Of a DNA stretch of 64,000 nucleotides, positions 38,406 through 51,194 are shown piece after piece. The translations under genes and the position numbers were made by a program. Each line of letters opens with the position of its first letter. The stretch's first letter is position 1. The notes below the pieces were generated by a model. The model had not been told where the DNA came from, made no database searches, and saw nothing but the letters and a program-made list of their open reading frames with translations. Origin of the DNA: Palleronia aestuarii (GTDB taxonomy: Bacteria > Pseudomonadota > Alphaproteobacteria > Rhodobacterales > Rhodobacteraceae); contig NZ_QKZL01000004.1 of NCBI RefSeq assembly GCF_003253995.1, positions 1-64,000 of the forward strand. Direction: 5' to 3'.

Positions 38406-38846
38406 CTAGCCGATCCCAGCCGCGTCGAGCCAGCCGCGGATGCGCCGTTCGTTCACGCCCATGTCGGACTTTCCCACGACAAGATGGCCACGAATCTGCA
38501 ACAGGTCGCCATCGCGCCAGATGTTGGTGATGTCGGGAAAGCCGAAGACCCGGGAGCGCGTGACGAAGCTCACATGCCCCGCACCCGGCGATCCCGCGAG
38601 CCGTTCCGTCCGCGGCGCCGCATCCGCCACCTCGACTAGGCGATCGAACGCGCCTGGATCGGCATCGATGTCGCGCACGGCGTGGAAGCCCCCGGTGAAC
38701 GGGTGATCGCCCGACGGTTTCGACGGGCCGGACACGTGATATCGGTCCACAGGCAGGGCCAGACTGCGCGCCCAGAACGCGACGCTGCCCCCTGCGGCCG
38801 CGAAGCCGACAAGGACGGCCAGGGCGATGGAAATGCTCATGCGCAT
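38406..38846 (-). CDS. DUF1499 family protein, membrane-anchored
   Basis: 146 residues with an N-terminal hydrophobic segment (ISIALAVLVGFAAAGGSVAF), probably an uncleaved anchor or signal. The DUF1499 core contains RSRVFGFPDITNIWRDGD and ends with NERRIRGWLDA. The family has no known function. Two in-frame ATGs (38846 and 38840) could serve as start. It lies just downstream of the M20 peptidase gene on the same strand (7-base gap) and may be cotranscribed. Confidence 0.85.
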   Translation of the reverse strand: MRMSISIALAVLVGFAAAGGSVAFWARSLALPVDRYHVSGPSKPSGDHPFTGGFHAVRDIDADPGAFDRLVEVADAAPRTERLAGSPGAGHVSFVTRSRVFGFPDITNIWRDGDLLQIRGHLVVGKSDMGVNERRIRGWLDAAGIG

Positions 38847-38853
38847 GCTTTCG

Positions 38854-40014
38854 TCAGAGAGGCTGGCGGCATTCGACGAGCCGGGCGAAGAAGGAGGCCC
38901 CGAGCGGCGCGATCTCGTCTCGGAAATCGTAAGCCGGGTGGTGGCAGATCGGCCCGCCGCCCATGCCGAGCGTCAGGTAGGCACCCGGGCGGACCTCGAG
39001 CATGTAGGCGAAATCCTCCGCCCCCATCGAAGGGCGCAGCGCCCGATCGACCTTGGCTTCGCCGACGATCTCGGCCGCGACATCCGCGGCGCGCATTGCC
39101 TCGGGCCCGTGATTGACGGTGGCGGGATAATCGCGGCGGTAGGTGATGTCGATCTCGACGCCGAAGGCCGCGGCGAGTCCTGCGCAGATCTCGGACATCC
39201 GGCGTTCGGCGAGATCGCGCATCTCCGGGGTGAAGGTGCGCACCGTGCCGCCGAGCCGCGCCTGCCCCGGGATCACGTTGAAGGCGGTGCCGGCATGGAC
39301 CTGCGTCACCGAGACGACGAGACGATCGATCGGATCGGCGTTGCGGGAGACGATCGTGTCGAAGGCGGTGGCAAGGCGGAGCGCGGCCGGGACCGGATCG
39401 ACACAGGCATGCGGCCAAGCCGCGTGACCGCCCTCGCCGCGGATGGTGATCGCGAATTCATCGACCGCCGCCATGACCGGGCCGGGGGCGGTGTGGAACT
39501 CTCCCAAGGGCGATTCGGGCGCGTTGTGGAGGGCGTAGACCTCGGCGATGTCGAACCGGTCGAGCACCCCCTCCTCGACCATCACGCGGGCGCCGCCACC
39601 CTGCTCCTCGGCCGGCTGGAAGAGGAGTGCGACGCGGCCCTTGAAGCGACGTGTCTCCGCGAGGTAGCGCGCGGCACCGAGGAGCATCGTCGTATGACCG
39701 TCATGCCCGCAGGCATGCATCGCGCCCGGCGTCTCGCTTGCGTAGGGCACGCCCGATTGCTCCTCCATCGGCAGCGCGTCCATGTCCGCGCGCAGGCCGA
39801 TCGTCGGGCCCGGACCCTCGCCCTCGATCACCGCAACGATGCCGGTCCTGGCGATGCCTTCGTGAATTTCGTCGACACCGAAGTCGCGAAGCCGCTCCGC
39901 CACGTAGGCGGCGGTCTTATCGCAGGAGAAACCCAGTTCGGGATGGCGGTGCATCCAGCGCCGCCACTCGATCATGTCTTCGGCATAGGCAGCGATTCGA
40001 TTGAGGACGGGCAA
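38854..40014 (-). CDS. M20 family amidohydrolase (hippurate hydrolase-like)
   Basis: A 386-residue zinc amidohydrolase/carboxypeptidase of the HipO/AmaA type, likely cleaving N-acyl amino acids. The metal site is seen in LRADMDALPM, HACGHDGHTTMLL and LFQPAEEQGGGA, and the dimerisation domain in GGHAAWP. I chose the TTG at 40014 (MPVLNRIAAYAEDMIEWRRW) because family members begin there and ggagag precedes it. The next upstream ATG would run through the mazG start region. True substrate unknown. Confidence 0.9.
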   Translation of the reverse strand: MPVLNRIAAYAEDMIEWRRWMHRHPELGFSCDKTAAYVAERLRDFGVDEIHEGIARTGIVAVIEGEGPGPTIGLRADMDALPMEEQSGVPYASETPGAMHACGHDGHTTMLLGAARYLAETRRFKGRVALLFQPAEEQGGGARVMVEEGVLDRFDIAEVYALHNAPESPLGEFHTAPGPVMAAVDEFAITIRGEGGHAAWPHACVDPVPAALRLATAFDTIVSRNADPIDRLVVSVTQVHAGTAFNVIPGQARLGGTVRTFTPEMRDLAERRMSEICAGLAAAFGVEIDITYRRDYPATVNHGPEAMRAADVAAEIVGEAKVDRALRPSMGAEDFAYMLEVRPGAYLTLGMGGGPICHHPAYDFRDEIAPLGASFFARLVECRQPL

Positions 40015-40075
40015 TGGACTCTCCGCGCGGTGGTGAGGAATGATCGCACCGTTTCCGAAAAGAGGAGGGCCCGCA

Positions 40076-40900
40076 ATGGCCGATCCGATCCACGACATGC
40101 CTCCGGGCCTGCAGAAGCTCCGGGAAGTGATGGCGCGGCTCCGCGACCCCGAAAACGGCTGCCCCTGGGATCTTGAGCAGGATTTCCGCTCGATCGCGCC
40201 CTACACGATCGAGGAGGCCTACGAGGTCGCCGACACGATCGAGCGGGACGCGATGGAGGAACTGCCCGGGGAACTCGGTGACCTCCTGCTCCAGGTGATC
40301 TATCATGCCCGCATGGCCGAGGAAGGCGGGCATTTCGACCTCGACGATGTCGTCCACACGGTCACGCAGAAGATGATCGATCGCCATCCGCACGTCTTCG
40401 GGTCCGAGACACGAGACAAGAGCGCGGCAGAGCAGAGCGCCGATTGGGAGGCCGCGAAGGCCCGCGAGCGCGGAGCCGCCACGGGAACGCTCGACGGGGT
40501 GGCGCGGGGGCTGCCCGCCCTGCTCCGGGCCGTGAAACTGCAGAAACGGGCAGCGCGCGTGGGCTTCGATTGGGACAATACCGAGGCGGTCATCGCAAAG
40601 ATCGCGGAGGAGGCCGGCGAACTTAACGAGGCGCGTCGGACGATGTCTCCGGAGGCGGTCGCGGACGAGTTCGGCGATCTCCTCTTCGCCGTGTCGAACC
40701 TCGCGCGCCATCTGGGCGTGGACCCCGAAGCGGCGCTACGTGGAACCAACGAGAAATTTATCCGCCGGTTCGTCTTCATCGAGGCCGCCCTAGCGGAACG
40801 CGGAAAACGACCGGCGGAGAGTGACTTGACCGAAATGGACACGCTTTGGGAGGCGGCGAAAGCGAGAGAGCGTGATGGCAAGGCGGCGAACGCATCTTGA
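40076..40900 (+). CDS. mazG: Nucleoside triphosphate pyrophosphohydrolase MazG
   Basis: A 274-residue MazG with two all-alpha pyrophosphohydrolase domains. It hydrolyses non-canonical and other NTPs to NMP and PPi. N-terminal motifs are LRDPENGCPWDLEQDF and EEAYEVADTIE with ELGDLLLQVIYHA. The second domain has KIAEEAGELNEARR and EFGDLLFAVSNLARHL. The start at 40076 has ggaggg eight bases before. It is divergent from the amidohydrolase gene. Confidence 0.96.
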   Translation: MADPIHDMPPGLQKLREVMARLRDPENGCPWDLEQDFRSIAPYTIEEAYEVADTIERDAMEELPGELGDLLLQVIYHARMAEEGGHFDLDDVVHTVTQKMIDRHPHVFGSETRDKSAAEQSADWEAAKARERGAATGTLDGVARGLPALLRAVKLQKRAARVGFDWDNTEAVIAKIAEEAGELNEARRTMSPEAVADEFGDLLFAVSNLARHLGVDPEAALRGTNEKFIRRFVFIEAALAERGKRPAESDLTEMDTLWEAAKARERDGKAANAS

Positions 40901-40958
40901 CCTGATCAAAACAGTCGGATTTGAGTCCGCCGTGTTTACACCAACCAACGGGATCATC

Positions 40959-41960
40959 ATGCGCCTTCCAGTTCTCCTCGGCCTCGCCGCTGCAACCGCC
41001 CTCCCGGCCGCGGCGGAGGTCAACATCTACTCGTATCGGCAGCCTGAGCTGATCCAGCCGCTTCTTGACGCGTTCACGGAAGAGACCGGGATCGAGACGA
41101 ACGTCGCCTTTCTCAACACCGGTGTTACGGAGCGGCTTCAGGCCGAAGGCGACCGGTCGCCGGCCGACATTATCCTGACGGTCGATATCAGCCGGCTCGC
41201 GGGCGCCAAAGAAGCGGGCGTGACCCAGGCGGTGCAGTCGGACGTGCTCGAGGAGAACATTCCACCGAACCTGAGGGATTCGGAGGGCCACTGGTTCGGC
41301 GTCACGCTGCGCGGCCGGATCGTCTATGCCAGCAAGGATCGCGTCGCAGAAGGCGAAATCACCACCTACGAGGATCTCGCGGATCCGAAATGGCAGGGGC
41401 GGATCTGCACGCGGTCGGGCACCCACGTCTATACGCTCGGGCTCGTCTCCGCGCTCATCGAGCATGACGGGGAAGAGGCCACGCGAGAATGGCTCGAAGC
41501 CGTGAAATCCAACCTCGCGCGGGCGCCGCAAGGCAACGACCGGGCGCAGGTTCGCGCAATCTGGGCCGGCGAATGCGACATCTCCCTCGGCAATACCTAC
41601 TACATGGGTGCAATGCTTGAGGATCCGGAACAGCAGGAATGGGCGAATTCCGTTCGCATCGCGTTTCCTCGTTTCGAGGATGGCAGCGGCACCCATGTGA
41701 ACATCTCCGGCGTGGCGATGACCAAGTCCGCACCGAACCGCGAGGATGCCCTCGCCTTCATGGAATTTCTTTCATCACCCGAGGCGCAGAAAATCTATGC
41801 CGAGGCGGTCTACGAATACCCGGCCGATCCGGAAACGCCCGCGGCCGACCTGGTACAGGGCTGGGGTGATCTCGATCCCGACACGACCGCGCTCGACGCC
41901 ATCGCGGCGCATCGCGGCGAGGCCTTGCGGCTTGTGGAGAGCGTCGATTTCGACGGCTGA
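40959..41960 (+). CDS. Iron(III) ABC transporter substrate-binding protein (FbpA/FutA type)
   Basis: A 333-residue periplasmic protein with signal peptide MRLPVLLGLAAATALPAAAE. The mature start VNIYSYRQPELIQPLLDAFT and the tandem-tyrosine iron site ISLGNTYYMGAM are typical of ferric-iron binding proteins of the FutA/FbpA class, together with NISGVAMTKSAPNREDALAF. It stands alone; no permease or ATPase gene follows, since a hairpin and tRNA genes come next. It must rely on partners elsewhere. The start at 40959 is chosen from the signal peptide. Confidence 0.9.
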   Translation: MRLPVLLGLAAATALPAAAEVNIYSYRQPELIQPLLDAFTEETGIETNVAFLNTGVTERLQAEGDRSPADIILTVDISRLAGAKEAGVTQAVQSDVLEENIPPNLRDSEGHWFGVTLRGRIVYASKDRVAEGEITTYEDLADPKWQGRICTRSGTHVYTLGLVSALIEHDGEEATREWLEAVKSNLARAPQGNDRAQVRAIWAGECDISLGNTYYMGAMLEDPEQQEWANSVRIAFPRFEDGSGTHVNISGVAMTKSAPNREDALAFMEFLSSPEAQKIYAEAVYEYPADPETPAADLVQGWGDLDPDTTALDAIAAHRGEALRLVESVDFDG

Positions 41961-41974
41961 CGGAACGACTGACT

Positions 41975-42001
41975 GGCGCCGCCCCATGACCGGGTGGCGC
42001 C
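41975..42001 (+). terminator. Hairpin after the iron-binding protein gene
   Basis: ggcgccgccc (41975-41984) and gggtggcgcc (41992-42001) form a 10-bp stem with one G·U pair and a 7-base loop, 14 bases after the stop codon. No strong T-run follows, but its placement suits a terminator. Confidence 0.5.
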
Positions 42002-42041
42002 GACCTTGCCCATGGGGCGCTTGATCGTTTCCGTATGATGG

Positions 42042-42118
42042 TGGCGCGGTTGACGGGGCTCGAACCCGCGACCCCCGGCGTGACAGGCCGGTACTCTAAC
42101 CAACTGAGCTACAACCGC
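42042..42118 (-). tRNA. tRNA-Asp (GTC), copy 1
   Basis: The minus strand reads GCGGTTGTAGCTCAGTTGGT with D, anticodon and T arms in order. The anticodon stem CCGGC/GCCGG encloses the loop CTGTCAC (anticodon GTC), and the T arm holds GGGTTCGAGCCC. The acceptor stem GCGGTTG/CAACCGC is perfect and CCA is encoded. The gene is 77 nt long and identical to the second copy 110 bases away. Confidence 0.97.
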
Positions 42119-42151
42119 GCATCGGCACGGGAGACATGGCGGGGGCAATGG

Positions 42152-42228
42152 TGGCGCGGTTGACGGGGCTCGAACCCGCGACCCCCGGCGTGACAGGCCG
42201 GTACTCTAACCAACTGAGCTACAACCGC
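42152..42228 (-). tRNA. tRNA-Asp (GTC), copy 2
   Basis: Identical in sequence and structure to the copy at 42042-42118, with 33 bases between them. It is transcribed first. Tandem duplication of tRNA-Asp is likely transcribed as one unit. Confidence 0.97.
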
Positions 42229-42283
42229 CCATTGCCCGCCCGGACGTGTCGTCCCGAACGTGAGGGGCGTTCTATGGACAGGC

Positions 42284-42805
42284 CTATCCGGCGTCAAGCG
42301 CGTTCGCACGATCATTTGCCGAAGCGAAGCGCCGCAACGAACGCCAGATCACCGGCCGCGTCCGCGTTGGACATCCCAGAACCGGTTCGGTGAGAAGACC
42401 ACCTTCGAAACCGCCCATTGCCCGGTAGAACCGGCGCGCGGCGGTGTTGGCCGCGATCACGGTAAGCCAGACCCCGCCCTCGCCCGTCGCAGCGAGCCGC
42501 TGACCCGCCGCATGGAACAGGGCTTGGCCAATGCCCCTGCCCCGCATGTCCGGATGGACGTGAAGGTTATCGATATAGGCCCATCCATCCCGTTTCTTGG
42601 TTCGGACAAAACCCAGCACCTCCCCGTCGGACCGTGCGACTTCTACGTCGGCCGGCAGCACGGTCCAGCGACGCTCCATCTCCGCGTCGAGGCGATCAAG
42701 AGCGGCAGAGGGAAGGAAGGGGGCGTAGGCGGTCCGCCAACTCTCGGTATGAAGACGCTTGATGTCGGAGAGATCGGATGAGGTCGCCGCTTCGATGCGC
42801 ATCAT
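42284..42805 (-). CDS. GNAT family N-acetyltransferase
   Basis: A 173-residue acyl-CoA-dependent acetyltransferase. The acetyl-CoA site is seen in YIDNLHVHPDMRGRGIGQAL, followed by VIAANTAARRFYRAMGGFEG. The substrate cannot be told. It lies upstream of the tandem tRNA genes on the same strand but 55 bases away, and is otherwise unlinked. Confidence 0.9.
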   Translation of the reverse strand: MMRIEAATSSDLSDIKRLHTESWRTAYAPFLPSAALDRLDAEMERRWTVLPADVEVARSDGEVLGFVRTKKRDGWAYIDNLHVHPDMRGRGIGQALFHAAGQRLAATGEGGVWLTVIAANTAARRFYRAMGGFEGGLLTEPVLGCPTRTRPVIWRSLRRFASANDRANALDAG

Positions 42806-42857
42806 TGAAAGGGTCCCGTCAGGCGTTCCGAGATACCGTGGCGTTACGCCTTCGGCC

Positions 42858-43112
42858 TTAGTCGAGCTTGCGATCCTTCATGGCGAACCGCTCGACCTGG
42901 GCGGAAAGCAGGAGCAGGTCCGCGACGGAAACGGCTTCCCATTCCCCGGCATTGGCAAAGGCGACCTTCTCGCAGAGACGAGAGGCGAGGACCAGCCCGA
43001 CACGCGACCGGGTCTCCGATGGTAACGAGGCGCTTCGCTTCTCAAAATCTTCGAGGACCTGATCCAGGATATCGTGTTCCCAATCTCCCTCGTGAAACTT
43101 GCCGATATGCAT
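42858..43112 (-). CDS. Hypothetical protein, 84 aa
   Basis: A small charged protein, MHIGKFHEGDWEHDILDQVL at the start and VSVADLLLLSAQVERFAMKD near the end, with no signal peptide. Codon use looks real. It may be a helical DNA- or protein-binding factor, but I recognise no family. It is separated by about 50 bases from the GNAT gene on the same strand. Confidence 0.6.
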   Translation of the reverse strand: MHIGKFHEGDWEHDILDQVLEDFEKRSASLPSETRSRVGLVLASRLCEKVAFANAGEWEAVSVADLLLLSAQVERFAMKDRKLD

Positions 43113-43479
43113 GAACGCTCATAACCCTTCCCGAAACACGACCAATTTACTGAACGGCAACAGTGACCGGATCCGAACTGTTACACAACGTCCCCGATTG
43201 CTGCCGTGAGTTGCATTTGCCTCCCAGGTTGGGTGGCCTCCCGGCGACAGTCAGAGTCGCTGGCAATCGTCTTATCAAATTTGCGTAAAGTTGCACACGC
43301 ATGAAGAGAAAAAAGTGACCGTACGGAAAGCACTTCGGCAAGGCCGTGGCCTAGGCCGTCATATCGCTTCAATCCAACACAATTCCGTCTGACATTCCGA
43401 CACCAAATGAGCGGATTTCCGCTCACTGAGAGGGGTGCGGAGGACCTTTGCCCTGCAACAGCTGCGCAGGACAGCAGTT
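43113..43479. other. 367 bases without a gene between the 84-aa ORF and the CoA-transferase gene
   Basis: No credible frame. The middle (43240-43330) is AT-richer and likely carries the promoter of the minus-strand 84-residue gene. A hairpin near 43408 ends the CoA-transferase transcript. Confidence 0.5.
43408..43425 (-). terminator. Terminator-like hairpin after the CoA-transferase gene
   Basis: tgagcgg-attt-ccgctca is a perfect 7-bp stem with a 4-base loop. On the minus strand it is followed by TTTGG, 55 bases past the stop codon. Confidence 0.5.
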
Positions 43480-44634
43480 CTAGGCTTCGCCGAAGCTCCA
43501 GGCACCCCCGCCGAGGGTGGGCGCGGCACGGTCCGTGCGAAGCGGGCTGCGCGAAAAGCTGAGCGGTGTCCGCAATCCTGGCACGCCTTCCGGCGCGATT
43601 GCGAGCGCGCGAGCTTCGATCTGCGGATCGGCGAGGGCTTCGGGAACCGTGTTGATCGGCCCCCCAGGAATGCCGGCCGCTTCGAGGCGGGCGATGAGGG
43701 TGGCGCGGTCGAGCGTGGCGATCCGGTCGGAGAGGATCGGAACGAGTTCGTTCCGTGCGGCGACACGGTCCGGATTCGTCGCATAGGCGGGATCGGTGCC
43801 CACGCCGTCGAGATCGAGGGCGGCGCAAAGCGCGCGGAACTGGCGATCGTTGCCGCAGGCAATGACGAGATGGCCGTCGCGCGCGGCAAAGACCTGGTAG
43901 GGAACGATGTTCGGATGCGCATTGCCGAGCCGTCGCGGAACGACCCCGCCGAGGAGAAAGTTCGCCGCCTGGTTTGCGAGGACAGCGACCCCGCAATCGA
44001 GCAGGGACAGGTCGATCCATTGCCCCCGGCCCGAGCGCGCCCGCTCCGCAAGCGCGGCCTGAACGGCGATCGTTCCGTAGAGGCCGGTGAAAATATCGAT
44101 CCAGGCGACCCCGACTTTCTGGGGCTCACCGTCGGGTTCGCCCGTGAGCTCCATGATCCCGCACATGCCCTGGATGAGCACGTCGTAGCCGGGCTGCCGC
44201 GCGCGTGGACCGGTCTGACCGAAACCCGTGACGGACGCATAGACGAGACCGGGATTGGACCGCGCGAGCGTCTCGTAATCGAGACCGAACTTGGCAAGAC
44301 CGCCGGCACGGAAGTTCTCGACCAGCACATCGGCATCGTCGATGAGCGCGCGCAGCCGTGCCAAATCCTCCGCATCGGTGAAATCGCAGATGACGGATTG
44401 CTTGCCGCGATTGGCCGCGTGGAAATAGGCGGCGACACGTTCGGTCCCCCCATCCGCGCAGGGTCGATCGATGAACGGGGGACCCCAGCGGCGGGTGTCG
44501 TCTCCCCCCGGCGATTCGACCTTGATGACCTCGGCACCGAGATCGGCAAGCGTCTGCCCGATCCAGGGGCCCGCGAGAATCCGCGCGAGCTCCACGACTT
44601 TCAATCCCGCGAGCGGGTATTCCTGACTGGTCAT
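43480..44634 (-). CDS. CaiB/BaiF family (class III) CoA-transferase, probably for glutarate
   Basis: 384 residues of a class III CoA-transferase that moves CoA between acids through an Asp ester. The N-terminus LAGLKVVELARILAGPWIGQ and the catalytic Asp in VAWIDIFTGLYG (D180) are typical. It follows the glutaryl-CoA dehydrogenase gene by five bases, so the natural role is succinyl-CoA:glutarate CoA-transfer, feeding glutaryl-CoA to that enzyme (lysine/glutarate breakdown). The start at 44634 is fixed by the family N-terminus; the frame extends upstream only as a shadow of gcdH. Confidence 0.88.
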   Translation of the reverse strand: MTSQEYPLAGLKVVELARILAGPWIGQTLADLGAEVIKVESPGGDDTRRWGPPFIDRPCADGGTERVAAYFHAANRGKQSVICDFTDAEDLARLRALIDDADVLVENFRAGGLAKFGLDYETLARSNPGLVYASVTGFGQTGPRARQPGYDVLIQGMCGIMELTGEPDGEPQKVGVAWIDIFTGLYGTIAVQAALAERARSGRGQWIDLSLLDCGVAVLANQAANFLLGGVVPRRLGNAHPNIVPYQVFAARDGHLVIACGNDRQFRALCAALDLDGVGTDPAYATNPDRVAARNELVPILSDRIATLDRATLIARLEAAGIPGGPINTVPEALADPQIEARALAIAPEGVPGLRTPLSFSRSPLRTDRAAPTLGGGAWSFGEA

Positions 44635-44639
44635 CGGGC

Positions 44640-45839
44640 TCAGGCGAAGGCCGCGAGACCGGTGATCGCCCGTCCGAGGATGAGGGCATGCACGTCGTGC
44701 GTTCCCTCGTAGGTGTTGACGGTCTCGAGGTTCTGGGAATGGCGCATGACGTGGTATTCCGACATGATCCCGTTGCCGCCATGCATGTCCCGCGCGACCC
44801 GCGCGATGTCGAGCGCCTTGCCGCAATTGTTCCGCTTCACGAGGCTGATCATCTCCGGCGAGAAGCGCCCGTCGTCGAGCAGGCGCCCGACGCGGAGGCT
44901 CGCCTGCAGGCCGAGGGCGATCTCCGTCTGCATGTCGGCGAGCTTCTTCTGGAACAGCTGCGTCGCGGCAAGCGGGCGCTTGAACTGCTTCCGGTCCAAT
45001 CCGTAGTCACGTGCGCGGAACCAGCAATCCTCCGCCGCGCCCATCGTCCCCCAGGAGATGCCGTAGCGCGCGCGGTTGAGGCAACCGAAGGGGCCACCCA
45101 TGCCGACGATACCGGGCAGGAGCGCATCCTCTCCGACTTCCACGTCCTGTAGCGAGATCTCTCCGGTCACAGAAGCGCGAAGCGAGAGTTTCCCCTCGAT
45201 CTTGGCGGTCTCGAGTCCCTTCGCGCCGCGTTCGATCAGGAAGCCGCAGACCTTGCCGTCGTGCTCTTCCGAGGTTGCCCAGACGACAAAGAGGTCGGCG
45301 ATGGGCGCGTTCGAGATCCACATCTTCGCGCCGGAAATGCGGTAGCCGCCATCGGTCTTGACCGCCTTCGTCTTCATGCCTGCAGGGTCCGATCCGGCAT
45401 CGGGCTCCGTCAGGCCGAAGCAGCCGATCATCTCGCCCGCGGCGAGCTTCGGCAGATAGCGCTTCTTCTGCTCTTCCGATCCGAACGCGGCGATCGGGTA
45501 CATGACGAGGCTCGATTGCACCGACATCATGGAGCGATAACCGCTGTCGATCCGCTCGACCTCCCGCGCGACGAGACCGTAGGCGACATAGGACGCGCCG
45601 ACCCCGCCATATTCCTCCGGCGTCGTCACACCGAGCAGGCCGGCCTCGCCCATCTCCGCGAAGATCTCGGGCTCGGTCCGCTCTTCGAGATAGGCCTTCT
45701 CCACCCGCGGCATCAGCTTGTCGGCGGCAAAGGCAGCCGCCGCATCGCGGATCATGCGCTCGTCTTCGGTCAACTGATCGTCGAGGAGGAACGGGTCCGA
45801 CCAGGAAAAAGACTGACCCTTGTATGCATCCTTCGGCAT
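44640..45839 (-). CDS. gcdH: Glutaryl-CoA dehydrogenase
   Basis: A 399-residue flavoprotein that oxidises and decarboxylates glutaryl-CoA to crotonyl-CoA. Acyl-CoA dehydrogenase motifs are [19 protein letters not shown] and [16 protein letters not shown]. The catalytic Glu is in [20 protein letters not shown] (E378), the sequence characteristic of glutaryl-CoA rather than straight-chain enzymes. The CoA-transferase gene follows at once on the same strand, making a two-gene glutarate unit. No regulator gene is adjacent. Confidence 0.94.
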   Translation of the reverse strand: MPKDAYKGQSFSWSDPFLLDDQLTEDERMIRDAAAAFAADKLMPRVEKAYLEERTEPEIFAEMGEAGLLGVTTPEEYGGVGASYVAYGLVAREVERIDSGYRSMMSVQSSLVMYPIAAFGSEEQKKRYLPKLAAGEMIGCFGLTEPDAGSDPAGMKTKAVKTDGGYRISGAKMWISNAPIADLFVVWATSEEHDGKVCGFLIERGAKGLETAKIEGKLSLRASVTGEISLQDVEVGEDALLPGIVGMGGPFGCLNRARYGISWGTMGAAEDCWFRARDYGLDRKQFKRPLAATQLFQKKLADMQTEIALGLQASLRVGRLLDDGRFSPEMISLVKRNNCGKALDIARVARDMHGGNGIMSEYHVMRHSQNLETVNTYEGTHDVHALILGRAITGLAAFA

Positions 45840-45897
45840 TCTCGTTCTCCTCTCTGACTGCCGCGGGGGCGCTGCAGCTATTCGGACAAGTATAGAA

Positions 45898-45929
45898 CGG
45901 CGGGCCCCGATGGGAAAGATCGCCCGCCG
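45898..45929 (-). terminator. Hairpin after guaB
   Basis: cggcgggc (45898-45905) pairs with gcccgccg (45922-45929), four bases beyond the guaB stop on the minus strand. It is followed on that strand by TTCTATACTT. The 16-base loop is large, so strength is uncertain. Confidence 0.5.
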
Positions 45930-45932
45930 CGT

Positions 45933-48364
<2,432 letters not shown>

Positions 48365-48404
48365 CCGCTATCGATCGAGGGACGGGGTTAACGAATTCTA
48401 AAGA

Positions 48405-49520
<1,116 letters not shown>

Positions 49521-49529
49521 CCTTCCTCC

Positions 49530-51191
49530 CTAAATCCCCTCGTCGGCCGCCGCGAACGCCCCCTGATGGGGTCCCAGCCGAATCTCGCGGCCCGTGAACT
49601 CGGCGTCGAACGGAACGCCGTCGAGTGCCGTCCATATGCCCTCCGGCAACACGACATCGATCGGCGCATCGCTCAGGTTGAAGGCTATGAAGATTCGGCG
49701 CAATCCATCGTCTCGGATCAGACAGAGCCGTTCGGCATCGGCCGCGACGATCTTGAGCTCACCCTTCGCCAATGCCGGAACGGTTTTCCGGAACGCGATG
49801 AAGGCGCGATAGAAGGCCAGCGTCGAGCCGGGATCGCGATCCTGCACCGACACGGCCCGCTCGAGATGCTCGACGGCCATCGGCAGCCAGGGCCGTGCAT
49901 TCGAGAAGCCGCCGGTCGGGGTGTCCGTCCAGGGCATCGGCGTCCGTGCGCCGTCGCGACCCTTGAATTTCGGCCAGAACCGCTTGCCATACGGATCCTG
50001 CAGATCCTCGTAGGGCACATATGCCTCGGTCAGACCGAGTTCCTCTCCCTGATAGAGGCAGATCGTGCCCTTCAGCGTCAGAAGGATCGCGGCATAGAGC
50101 TTGCGTTCGGCTTCCGAGAGGCCCCACCGGGAGGCGTAACGCTCCGTATCATGGTTCGAGAAGGCCCAGCACGCCCAGCCTTCGGTGACGATGCGGTCGA
50201 ACCGCTCGAGCACGTGGCGGATACGGTGTCCCGACGGATAGGCACTGGCCAGGAAATCGAAATCGTAGGCCATGTGCAGACGGCCGTTCGAGGTATAGTC
50301 GCGCTGCGTCTGCATCCCGCGCTGGCTCTCGCCGATCTCGCCCACGCTGGTGATCGCAGGGTATTCGTCCATCACCCCGCGCAGCCTTTGCAGGAACGCG
50401 AGGTTCTCGGGACGGGTCTTGTCGTAGAGATGATCCTGGAAGTTATAGGGATTGACCGACGGCGCGGTGTTATCGTTGCGGTCTTCAGGCGGCAGGGCAG
50501 GATTGTCCCGCAACTCTCTGTCGTGAAAATAGAAATTGACGACGTCGAGCCGGAACCCGTCGACCCCCCGATCAAGCCAGAACCGCGCGACCTGCAACAG
50601 TTCCTCCTGAACCTCCTCGTTGTGGAAATTCAGGTCCGGCTGGTCGGTCAGGAAGTTGTGCAGGTAATACTGCATCCGTTCCGCTTCCCACTCCCAGGCA
50701 GTGCCGCCGAAGATCGACAGCCAGTTATTGGGGGGGCTGCCGTCGGGTTGCGGATCGGCCCAGACGTACCAGTCCGCCTTCGGATTGTCGCGCGAGGACC
50801 GGCTCTCCCGGAACCACCGGTGATCGGAGGAGGTATGGTTCATCACGAGATCGATCAGGACCCGGATGCCGAGCGAATGGGCGCTCTGGATGAGAGCGTC
50901 GAAATCTCCCATCGTGCCGAAGAGCGGATCGACGTCACGGAAGCTCGAGATGTCGTAGCCGAAATCGCGCATCGGCGATTTGAAGAAGGGCGAGATCCAG
51001 ATTGCGTCGATCCCCAGCCGCTTGAGGTAATCGAGCCGGTGGATGATACCCGAGAGGTCCCCCACTCCATCATCGTTCGAATCCTGAAAGGACCGAGGAT
51101 AGATCTGGTAGATCACCGCACCGCGCCACCAATCGGGTTCGGCCGGTCCGGCCTCGATCGGCCGGTCGGTACGACGGTGCAGGTCTTCCAT
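49530..51191 (-). CDS. aglA: GH13 alpha-glucosidase
   Basis: A 553-residue cytosolic alpha-glucosidase (GH13, subfamily 23-like) that hydrolyses imported alpha-glucosides such as sucrose, maltose or trehalose. The start WWRGAVIYQIYPRSFQDSND is standard. The catalytic triad is nucleophile D216 (DGFRLDVVNF), acid/base E285 (SVGEIGES) and D348 (FSNHDTER). No signal peptide is present, in keeping with hydrolysis after ABC import. It lies between aglG and aglK in the operon; the gap to aglG is three bases. Confidence 0.95.
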   Translation of the reverse strand: MEDLHRRTDRPIEAGPAEPDWWRGAVIYQIYPRSFQDSNDDGVGDLSGIIHRLDYLKRLGIDAIWISPFFKSPMRDFGYDISSFRDVDPLFGTMGDFDALIQSAHSLGIRVLIDLVMNHTSSDHRWFRESRSSRDNPKADWYVWADPQPDGSPPNNWLSIFGGTAWEWEAERMQYYLHNFLTDQPDLNFHNEEVQEELLQVARFWLDRGVDGFRLDVVNFYFHDRELRDNPALPPEDRNDNTAPSVNPYNFQDHLYDKTRPENLAFLQRLRGVMDEYPAITSVGEIGESQRGMQTQRDYTSNGRLHMAYDFDFLASAYPSGHRIRHVLERFDRIVTEGWACWAFSNHDTERYASRWGLSEAERKLYAAILLTLKGTICLYQGEELGLTEAYVPYEDLQDPYGKRFWPKFKGRDGARTPMPWTDTPTGGFSNARPWLPMAVEHLERAVSVQDRDPGSTLAFYRAFIAFRKTVPALAKGELKIVAADAERLCLIRDDGLRRIFIAFNLSDAPIDVVLPEGIWTALDGVPFDAEFTGREIRLGPHQGAFAAADEGI

Positions 51192-51194
51192 GAT

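Noticed and set aside
42042-42228. Tandem repeat as a CRISPR array or attachment duplication
   Set aside because: The two repeats are complete, identical tRNA-Asp genes with normal cloverleaf folds. No CRISPR-like array was seen anywhere in the window.
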